64,000 bases of DNA from Acidobacteriota bacterium (GTDB lineage: Bacteria > Acidobacteriota > Holophagae > Holophagales > Holophagaceae). The stretch is from assembly GCA_016192145.1 (NCBI GenBank), contig JACPUT010000009.1:124001-188000 (forward strand), in the 5' to 3' direction. Position 1 is the stretch's first letter; each line of letters starts with the position of its first letter. The notes beneath the pieces were generated by a model. It had not been told where the DNA came from and did no database searches. It saw only the letters and a program-made list of their open reading frames with translations. A program made the position numbers and the translations under genes. Of this stretch, positions 1-6,532 are shown piece after piece.

Positions 1-546
1 CACCCGTCGCCAGCGGTGGGCCCCGCCCGCCGTCTGCCCCACGAAGCGGCCCCCCTCCATCCGGGCCACCCCGCCCCCCAAGGTGCCCACCCAGACCGAG
101 CCCCGGCGATCCTCCATGAGGGCCCACACCTGCCCCTCCGGAAGGCCATCGGCCGCGGTGAAGCGCGTCCACCGGCCCCCTTCGAGGCGCGAGAGCCCGC
201 CATCCGTTCCGATCCAGAGGGCGCCCGCCCGATCCTGCAGGAGGCAGCGCACACCGTTGTGCCCCAGCTCCGGCGTGTTCCGCCGATCGTAGATGGTGAA
301 GCGCACGCCGTCGAAACGCACCAGCCCCTCCTGGGTGCCCAGCCAGAGGTAACCGTCCCGCGTCTGCAGCACCGCCTGCACGCTGTTCTGGGGGAGGCCC
401 TGCTCCGTCTGCCAGACATCGTGCATGAACTGGGTGAGGGCCTTCTGGGGACCCTGCGCCCTCGCCGGCGCGGGCGCCAGCGCGCCCAGAAGCACGAGGC
501 CCCCGGATAGGAGCCTCGCCAGCCAACCTCCCCCGCGCGCCGGCAC
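1..546 (-). CDS. Ligand-binding beta-propeller sensor (Reg_prop repeats), N-terminal part, runs off the left edge
   Basis: The minus strand is open from a GTG at 546 to the window edge (182 codons, no stop). It begins with a signal-peptide-like stretch (WLARLLSGGLVLLGALAPAP) and continues with the two-component-regulator propeller signature: DVWQTEQGLPQNSVQAVLQT, GYLWLGTQEGLVRFDG, GALWIGTDGGLSRLEG and GSVWVGTLGGGVARMEG. These repeats form the periplasmic sensor of large membrane histidine kinases or diguanylate cyclases. The output domain lies outside the window, so the output type is unknown. The GTG directly abuts the TAA (549-547) of the upstream response-regulator cyclase, which implies translational coupling and a shared signalling role. 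Confidence 0.85.
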   Translation of the reverse strand, partial: MPARGGGWLARLLSGGLVLLGALAPAPARAQGPQKALTQFMHDVWQTEQGLPQNSVQAVLQTRDGYLWLGTQEGLVRFDGVRFTIYDRRNTPELGHNGVRCLLQDRAGALWIGTDGGLSRLEGGRWTRFTAADGLPEGQVWALMEDRRGSVWVGTLGGGVARMEGGRFVGQTAGGAHRWRRV

Positions 547-2127
547 TTAGACCGACACGCGGTTGCGCCCACCCTGCTTGGCGCGGTAGAGCGCCTGGTC
601 GGCCGCCTTCAGGAGGGTCAACGGATCACCTCCCATGGCCCCCTGCCAGGTGGCCACACCGAGGCTCAGGGTCAGGCGGCCGCCGGTGCCGGAGTGCGCG
701 TGGGGGATGGCCAGGGCCTCCACGGAGGCGCGCATGGCCTCCGCGACCAGCCCCGCGCCCTCGGCATCCGTATCCGGGAGGACGGCGACGAATTCCTCCC
801 CGCCATAGCGGGCCACGAGGTCCGTCGTCCGCCGCTTGGTCAGCACCAGGGCCCGGGCGACGCGCCGCAGCACCTCATCCCCGGCGGGATGGCCGTAGTG
901 GTCGTTGTAGGCCTTGAACTGATCCACGTCCAGGAGGATCACGGAGAGGGGGGCGCCCTGGCGCACGGCCAGGCCACCCACGTAGTCGAGGAATTCCTGG
1001 AAGCGCCGCCGATTGGGGATCCCTGTGAGCCCGTCCAGCAACGCCTGCCGCTCCAGCTGGTCGCGGTAGCGCTTCAGCTCGAGCTGGGTGCGGATCCGCT
1101 GCTGGACGAGGGGCAGGCTGAAGGGCTTGGTGATGTAGTCGACCGCCCCCAGCTCGAAGCCCCGGATCTCGTCCACCTCCTCCCGCTTCCCCGTGATGAA
1201 GATGACGGGGATGCCCCGCGTGCGGGGATGGGCCTTCAGGCGCCGGCAGGTCTCGTGGCCATCCATGCCCTCCATCACCACGTCGAGCAGGATCAGGTCC
1301 GGTTGCTCCCGCTCCGCGAGTTCGAGGGCCACCTCGCCCCGATTCGCCACGAGCAGTTTGCACTCATGACGGAGGCCTTGGGTGAGCGTGCGTAGGTTGG
1401 ACACGGAGTCATCCACGAGAAGCACCCTGGGCAGCCAGGCCTCTTCCCCCTCCTGGGAAGATCCGGTGAAGGCCTCCGGCCGTTGGGGCGGCACCTCCGC
1501 CATGTCCGCGAAGAAGGTGGGAATGCACTCCGGGCAGAGGCCATGGCTGAACTGGGCCTCGCTCCGGCGGGAGATGTATTCCTCCACCTGCTGCCAGAAC
1601 CCCTCGTCATTCCGGATCTTCTTGCAGTGGGCGCAGATGGGGATGAGGCCCGACAACTGCTTCACATCCGCCAACGCGCCCCGGAGCTGGGCGATGAGGG
1701 CCCGCTCGGAATCCCGGCTCCGCTTGAAGGCCAGCTGGGTGCGCACCCGGGCCAGCAGCTCCTCGGAATGGAAGGGCTTGGACACATAGTCCGCGGCCCC
1801 CGCCTCCAACCCGGACACCGTATCACCCACCCCCGTGCGGGCCGTGAGGAGGATCACGGGGATGTCCCGGGTCTCGGGGTCGGCCTTCAGCTTCCCGAGC
1901 ACTTCCATCCCATCCATCCCCTCCATCATCACGTCCAGGAGGATGAGATCCGGGAGCTCCCGGGCCGCCGCGGCCAGCGCGGCGGGGCCCGAACTCGAGG
2001 TGGCGACGCGGCAGGCCTCCCCGGCGAGCAGGGTGGTGACGGTCCGGACATGGTCCGGGGCGTCATCGACCACCAGGACCAGGGGACTCGGATTTTCGGA
2101 AGGGAAGGGGGGCCGTTCGGAATGCAT
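547..2127 (-). CDS. Response regulator diguanylate cyclase: REC, Cys-rich linker, REC, GGDEF
   Basis: This cytoplasmic protein of about 526 residues is predicted to make cyclic di-GMP. REC1 (VLVVDDAPD, phospho-Asp in LILLDVMMEGMDG) is followed by a helix and a linker reading GLIPICAHCKKIRNDEGFW ... HGLCPEC. REC2 follows (VLLVDDSVSN, LILLDVVMEGMDG), then a GGDEF domain with an intact GGEEF. An RTTD five residues before it matches the RxxD inhibitory site. The linker resembles a CxxC/CxxC module usually seen after PAS or GAF domains in kinases. I chose ATG 2127 because GAAGG lies about 8 nt upstream; the frame extends to a GTG at 2154. It is followed without a gap by the propeller sensor gene. 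Confidence 0.9.
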   Translation of the reverse strand: MHSERPPFPSENPSPLVLVVDDAPDHVRTVTTLLAGEACRVATSSSGPAALAAAARELPDLILLDVMMEGMDGMEVLGKLKADPETRDIPVILLTARTGVGDTVSGLEAGAADYVSKPFHSEELLARVRTQLAFKRSRDSERALIAQLRGALADVKQLSGLIPICAHCKKIRNDEGFWQQVEEYISRRSEAQFSHGLCPECIPTFFADMAEVPPQRPEAFTGSSQEGEEAWLPRVLLVDDSVSNLRTLTQGLRHECKLLVANRGEVALELAEREQPDLILLDVVMEGMDGHETCRRLKAHPRTRGIPVIFITGKREEVDEIRGFELGAVDYITKPFSLPLVQQRIRTQLELKRYRDQLERQALLDGLTGIPNRRRFQEFLDYVGGLAVRQGAPLSVILLDVDQFKAYNDHYGHPAGDEVLRRVARALVLTKRRTTDLVARYGGEEFVAVLPDTDAEGAGLVAEAMRASVEALAIPHAHSGTGGRLTLSLGVATWQGAMGGDPLTLLKAADQALYRAKQGGRNRVSV

Positions 2128-2217
2128 GCGGGTACCTTCGCCCTTCATCGGCACCGGGGGCGGATAGTGGAATTCAGGCGCCCCCTGGAGGCAGGAAGGC
2201 GCTGGATCCCGAACGAT

Positions 2218-3450
2218 TCAGTACTTCTCCCCCTCGCTCACGACGCGGCCCTGGATGACGGTGCCGGTGCAGTGGGTGGTCCACTCGAAGGGGTCGCCGT
2301 CATAGCAGGCGACATCCCCGTCCTTGCCCACTTCGAGGGAGCCCACGCGATCGGCGACACCCGCGATCTTGGCGGCGTCCCGCGTGATGGTGGCCAGGGC
2401 CTCTTCGAAGGTGAGCCCGTTGGCGGCGGCCATGGCGGCCTCCCAGAGCACGACGCGGGTCTTGGGCACGTAGCCCTCGTAGCCGCTCTGGAGCGCGAAG
2501 GGGATGCCCGCGGCCTTCAGCTTGGCGGCGGTCTCCAGGCTCAGGTTCTCCATCTCCCCGTGGGCGCGGGCCATGGAGGGGTGGAGCACCACGGCCACGC
2601 CGGCCGCCTTGATCTGGGCCAGGACCAAAAAGGCTTCGGCCGCGCCATCGAGCACCACGGGGATTTTGAATTCCTCCTTGATGCGCAGGGCCGCCAGGAT
2701 GTCGGCCGCCCGATTCACCGTGAGCAGCAGCGGGCGCTCGCCCTTGAGCACGGCGGCGAAGGCCTCCTTGCGGAGATCGCGGGCGGCTTCCTTGCCCTTC
2801 TCGGGCGAGGCCAGCTTCTTGAGGTACTCCTGGGCATCCACGAGGGCCTGGCGGACCATGGCCACCTGCTTGGCCCGGGTGCCCGGCGCCTTGGCGGGCT
2901 CCGTGGCCTTGGCGCTGTCGCCGAGGGTGGCGGCGATCATGGCCTCGGCCTTGAGGACGGCCTGATCCACCTCGTCACCGAAGGTCTTGGCGACGAGGGT
3001 CTCCCCCGCCACGAGCGTGCCGGGACCATGCCCCGTGTGGATCGTCGTGACGCCCCGATCCCGCAGCCACCCGAGGAGGGGATCCCGGCCATTGAAGCCG
3101 TCGATGGCCCGCAGCTCCGGTTGCATGGGGGCGCTGCGCTCCACCTGCTCCTGGTCGTGGGGCTGGTTGAGGAGGCCGGAAAAGCCGGCGGTGCCGTGGG
3201 CATCCACGAGCCCGGGCACGGCCACCTTCGCCCTTCGCACGGTGATTCCGGCGGGGACCTTCACGGACGCCGCGGCGCCCACGGCGGTGATCCGGCCGCC
3301 CTGGATGAGGACGACGCCATCCTTGATCGCCGCCCCTACGCCCGTGTGAAGCGTCTCTGCCCTCACCACCAGATCGCTGTTCATTTCCCTTTGCGCGTTT
3401 TGCGCGCAAAGGGAGGAGATGGCCGCGAGTACGAAGCCGAGCCTTTTCAT
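2218..3450 (-). CDS. Secreted amidohydrolase-family protein with degenerate metal site
   Basis: This protein of about 410 residues has a signal peptide (MKRLGFVLAAISSLCAQ) and the amidohydrolase/imidazolonepropionase-like layout: an N-terminal beta-sandwich strand set (VLIQGGRITAVG), the barrel entry VPGLVDAHGTAGF, and the C-terminal VGSLEVGKDGDVACYDGDP. The usual HxH metal motif after the first strand is HG here, so the second histidine is missing. Either a divergent metal site or loss of activity is possible. ATG 3450 overlaps the TGA of the upstream paralogue (ATGA), so the two are coupled. An in-frame upstream extension to 3480 is unlikely because it would precede the signal peptide. Confidence 0.85.
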   Translation of the reverse strand: MKRLGFVLAAISSLCAQNAQREMNSDLVVRAETLHTGVGAAIKDGVVLIQGGRITAVGAAASVKVPAGITVRRAKVAVPGLVDAHGTAGFSGLLNQPHDQEQVERSAPMQPELRAIDGFNGRDPLLGWLRDRGVTTIHTGHGPGTLVAGETLVAKTFGDEVDQAVLKAEAMIAATLGDSAKATEPAKAPGTRAKQVAMVRQALVDAQEYLKKLASPEKGKEAARDLRKEAFAAVLKGERPLLLTVNRAADILAALRIKEEFKIPVVLDGAAEAFLVLAQIKAAGVAVVLHPSMARAHGEMENLSLETAAKLKAAGIPFALQSGYEGYVPKTRVVLWEAAMAAANGLTFEEALATITRDAAKIAGVADRVGSLEVGKDGDVACYDGDPFEWTTHCTGTVIQGRVVSEGEKY

Positions 3451-4757
3451 AGTTCCTCCGCTTCCAGGGCCAGGATCCACGTGGGATCCGCGCTATCGTG
3501 GCTGGCGCCGAGGCCGCCGGTGGCGTACTTGCGATGGGCGGGGTTGGCGCGATCGAAGACGCGCTGGCCCTCCACCCAGGTTTCCTCCACGTGGGTGTAC
3601 ACGCTGAGGGGATCGCCCGAGAGGATGAGGAAGTCCGCGTCCTTGCCCGCCTTGAGGCTGCCCACCCGGGCCTCCAGATCCAGCATCTTGGCGTTGTTGA
3701 TCGTGAGCGCCTTCAAGGCCCCTTCCCGGCTCATGCCCGCGCGGACGCTGAGGGCCGCGGAGCGGAAGAACCAGCGGCTGTCGGTGACGCCATCATCGGT
3801 GTGGAACCCCACCAGGGCGCCAGCCTTCTCCAGGGCGGCCCCGGTGCTCAGACGCATGTCCTTGGCTTCCATCTTCCCGCCGGGGCTGTCGATGACGATG
3901 ATGCTGCAGGGGTTCCCGCTCTTGGCGATCTGATCCGCGATCATCCAGCCGTCGCTGAGGTGGTGCAGCACGGCCTTGAAGCCGAACTCCTTCTGCAGGC
4001 GCAGCACCGTGAGGATGTCGTCGTGGCGGTGCGTGTGGTGGTGCACCACCCGCTTGCCCTCCAGCACCTCCACGAGGATCTCCAGGCCGAGGTTCCGCTC
4101 GGGCAGCTTGCTGGCGTCGCCGCCCGCGGCCTTGATCTTCTTCTGGTACTCCTGGGCCTTCACGAACTGCTCGCGCACCAGGGCCGCGCTCTTGGCGCGG
4201 GTGCCGGGAAAGGTGGGGGCCTGGGGGCCCAGGCGGCGGGGATTGGTGCCGTTCGCCATCTTCAGCCCGCCCAAGTAGCCGTTCCCCAGCTTGCCCAGGG
4301 CCAGCTCATCCACCGTGTCGCCCTCCCGCAGCTTCAGGTAGATGGTCTGCCCGCTGAGCAGGTGGCCGCTGCCGGGCATCACGTTCACGGAGGTGATGCC
4401 GCCGCTCCGCGCCTTCATCACCTCGGCGCTGCGCACGTTCAGCGCATCCGAGATCCGCACGTCGGGCTGGATGGGCGCGCTGCCATCGGCCCCGCCGGAC
4501 TGGGAGATGTGGCTGTGGCTGTCCACCAGGCCCGGCATGATCCACTTGCCCTTGGCGTCCCGCACCTCGGCGCCTGCGGGGATGGCCACCTGGCCGGCCG
4601 CCACCACCTTGCCCCGATGGACGACGAGGGTGCCATCGGGGACCTCCGCCCCCTCCATCGTGAGGAGGCGGGCATGGGTGAAGGCGATGGGTTTCTCCTG
4701 GGCCGCGAGGCACAGGCCCACCAAGCCCAGGGAGAGGCCAGTGATTCGGGTTCGCAT
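3447..4757 (-). CDS. Secreted amidohydrolase (imidazolonepropionase-like, metal-dependent)
   Basis: This 436-residue exported protein has a signal peptide (MRTRITGLSLGLVGLCLAAQ). It shows an intact amidohydrolase signature IMPGLVDSHSHIS with HxH, a histidine-rich strand VVHHHTHRHDDI, KAVLHHLSDG, GFHTDDGVTD with the late Asp, and the closing VGSLKAGKDADFLILSGDP. The substrate cannot be told; relatives are annotated as dipeptidases or imidazolonepropionase-like hydrolases. A GGAG precedes the ATG. The gene is upstream of, and overlaps by 4 nt, a paralogue lacking the second HxH histidine, which suggests a heteromeric pair or subfunctionalised duplicates. Confidence 0.9.
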   Translation of the reverse strand: MRTRITGLSLGLVGLCLAAQEKPIAFTHARLLTMEGAEVPDGTLVVHRGKVVAAGQVAIPAGAEVRDAKGKWIMPGLVDSHSHISQSGGADGSAPIQPDVRISDALNVRSAEVMKARSGGITSVNVMPGSGHLLSGQTIYLKLREGDTVDELALGKLGNGYLGGLKMANGTNPRRLGPQAPTFPGTRAKSAALVREQFVKAQEYQKKIKAAGGDASKLPERNLGLEILVEVLEGKRVVHHHTHRHDDILTVLRLQKEFGFKAVLHHLSDGWMIADQIAKSGNPCSIIVIDSPGGKMEAKDMRLSTGAALEKAGALVGFHTDDGVTDSRWFFRSAALSVRAGMSREGALKALTINNAKMLDLEARVGSLKAGKDADFLILSGDPLSVYTHVEETWVEGQRVFDRANPAHRKYATGGLGASHDSADPTWILALEAEEL

Positions 4758-4936
4758 GGGAAGGAGCTCCGAGGCCAGCCTATCAGGGGCGGCCCAGGGC
4801 CCGGCGCGGCTCGCCCCTCGCGCGAATCAGGGCGCCCCCGGATGAAGCGCTTTCGTTGGGGCTTTCCGAGGGCTCTGGATGTCGGCGGGTCCCGCGGAGG
4901 CAGGCCCATGGCCAGAACCCCTGAAGGCGGAATCCC

Positions 4937-6013
4937 TCAGGCCCGCCACCCCTCCAGCACCCGGAAGCGCGCGCCCATCTTGCCGGGCAGGGTGAGCTGC
5001 AGCAGGTTCTCCATGCGCTTCATGCGATCCGCCGCGGGCAGGGACATCCACTCCTGCTCCCAGGCCATGAGCGGCGCGTGGGATCGGATCCAGCGGGAGA
5101 GCTCCTGGTGACCCAGCTCGGCGACCCCCGCTTGGGCCAGGAGGTGCTCCAGGCGGGTGAAGTCCACATCGGCCGTGAGGTCCGTGGTGCCGAGGTCCTC
5201 CCACCACTGGCCATCCACGGTGTGGCCCTTGTAGCGGCGAAGGTCGGCCCCTTTGGCCAGGAGGCGGTCGGCGCGCTCGCCGTAGTCGATGGCGAGGAAG
5301 AGGCCGGCCTGAAGGGGGGTGGTGCAGGTGGCCACGAGGGCGGGCAGGCCCTCGGCCCACACGCTGCCGTCGCCGACCTCCGGGCCGTCGCTGTGGCCCT
5401 CGAACCAGGCCGTGGCCTCGCAGGGTTCGGCGGGGTGCCACTCGGGGCCCGTGGCGGTGAGCACCTCCCGCACCCATGCGGAGCCATCCCAGCGCCAGGG
5501 CTGGGCGGGCAGGGCGTCGAAGAGCTCGTTGCTCAGCACGGCGCCGACGAAGGGATCGAGGGTCTCGCCTTCGGCCACGAAGCGGGCGCGGCCGGAGGGG
5601 AGCCAGGGCTCCAGCGCGGCATGGGCGGCGTCCTTGGCGGCGGGGTTGTCGTCGCGGTGGAGGTAACGGAGCGCGGCCGAGAACTCCGGGCTCAGCCCCT
5701 CGGCCGCCCTCAGCACGTCGCGACCCAGCCAACCCCGGCCCGCGCCCGGCTCCAGCACGGTGAAGGTACCCGGCCGCTCCAGCCGCAGCCAGGCCTGCTG
5801 GAAGCGGTGGGCCAGCGCCTCGCCCAGCAGGGGGCCGAGGTCCAGGGCCGTGTAGTAGTCCTTGCCCTCGAAGCCCCAGGGGCCCCCTCCGTCCGGTTTC
5901 GCGCGGCGGTAGTAGCCGAACTCGGGATGGTAGAGGGCGAGGGCCATGACGTCGGCGGCGGGCAGGGGGCCAGCCTGGAGCCGGGACTGGAGCATGTCAG
6001 TCAGGGCATTCAT
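4937..6013 (-). CDS. MidA/NDUFAF7-type SAM-dependent methyltransferase
   Basis: This is a 358-residue class I methyltransferase of the DUF185/MidA family, whose mitochondrial member NDUFAF7 dimethylates an arginine in complex I. Visible marks are YHPEFGYYRR near the N-terminus, DYYTALDLGPLLGEALA, the SAM-binding loop TVLEPGAGRGWLGRDVL, the family motif LSNELFDALPAQPW and LAIDYGERADRLL. The start at 6013 is chosen because it overlaps the preceding TGA (ATGA) and gives the usual N-terminus (MNALTDMLQ). The bacterial substrate is not established. It is coupled to the GxxExxY gene. Confidence 0.9.
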   Translation of the reverse strand: MNALTDMLQSRLQAGPLPAADVMALALYHPEFGYYRRAKPDGGGPWGFEGKDYYTALDLGPLLGEALAHRFQQAWLRLERPGTFTVLEPGAGRGWLGRDVLRAAEGLSPEFSAALRYLHRDDNPAAKDAAHAALEPWLPSGRARFVAEGETLDPFVGAVLSNELFDALPAQPWRWDGSAWVREVLTATGPEWHPAEPCEATAWFEGHSDGPEVGDGSVWAEGLPALVATCTTPLQAGLFLAIDYGERADRLLAKGADLRRYKGHTVDGQWWEDLGTTDLTADVDFTRLEHLLAQAGVAELGHQELSRWIRSHAPLMAWEQEWMSLPAADRMKRMENLLQLTLPGKMGARFRVLEGWRA

Positions 6014-6417
6014 GATCGGGGCTCTCCCAAGATCAACTTGGGCCAGGAGGGGCTCGGCTTGAGGCGTCGGATCTCCAATTTCGGGGAGCCGAAGTTCAGG
6101 AGCAGGCACGTTTCCAGCGCCGTTGCGCGGAGATAATTCAGGCCTTGGGCCAAATGCGAATCCTCCAGAGCTTTGACGGCCTTCAGCTCCACGAGGAGGC
6201 TTCCTTCGACCAGCAGGTCCGCGACGAATTTGCCGATGATGGTGCCTTCGTACCAGACGTCGATGGCCTTCTGCCGCTCGAAGGAGATGCCTGCCCGATC
6301 CAATTCGAGGGCCATCGCGTTCTCGTAAACCTTCTCCAGAAAGCCCGGACCAAGGGTGTTGCTGACCTTGAAGGCGCAGCCTAGGACTTTCTCGGTGAGG
6401 GGATCGTTCTCAAACAC
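6010..6417 (-). CDS. GxxExxY protein (PD-(D/E)XK-like fold)
   Basis: This is a 135-residue protein with the name-giving motif LGPGFLEKVYENAMALEL at residues 23-40. It also has a nuclease-like core: FVADLLVEGSLLVELKAV, i.e. D...ExK, then GLNYLRAT and LLLNFGSPKLEIRR. The family resembles PD-(D/E)XK nucleases, but no function is established. The start is a GTG with GGAAGG upstream; the stop overlaps the methyltransferase ATG. The gene begins 28 nt from the left arm of a long inverted repeat built of GTGATGAACA units. Its base composition looks less GC-rich than its neighbours, which suggests a mobile history. Confidence 0.9.
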   Translation of the reverse strand: MFENDPLTEKVLGCAFKVSNTLGPGFLEKVYENAMALELDRAGISFERQKAIDVWYEGTIIGKFVADLLVEGSLLVELKAVKALEDSHLAQGLNYLRATALETCLLLNFGSPKLEIRRLKPSPSWPKLILGEPRS

Positions 6418-6444
6418 TTAGCCAGCCTTCCAAAAGCAAAAGGA

Positions 6445-6532
6445 AACCGGTGATGAACAGTGATGAAAGCGTGATGAACAGTGATGGGAGCGCCCAGCTT
6501 TTATCACTGTTCATCACTGTTCATCACTGGTT
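6445..6532. repeat. Long inverted repeat with tandem GTGATGAACA units
   Basis: The left arm (about 6445-6484) contains three to four copies of a GTGATGAA(CA) unit. The right arm (6502-6532) is its complement, ATCACTGTTC repeated and ending in ACTGGTT. The arms enclose a short spacer around GGAGCGCCCAGC. The right arm overlaps the last codons and stop (6514) of the MMPL-type transporter, so part of the element has become coding sequence. A flank at 6432-6443 (AAAGCAAAAGGA) is complementary to a flank of the element near 58597. Confidence 0.85.

Noticed and set aside
3477-3492. Further parS-like site (GATCCACGTGGGATCC)
   Set aside because: It keeps CACGTG but the arms are GGATCC-like, it lies inside an amidohydrolase coding region, and it is 44 kb from dnaA.
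1483-3933. Large plus-strand frame across the cyclase and amidohydrolase genes
   Set aside because: It spans two clear minus-strand genes and their gap, has no domain or ribosome binding site, and its composition is typical of an antisense shadow.
6445-6532. CRISPR array suggested by repeated units
   Set aside because: The units are 7-13 nt, adjacent and degenerate, arranged as an inverted repeat with no unique spacers, and no cas genes are near.
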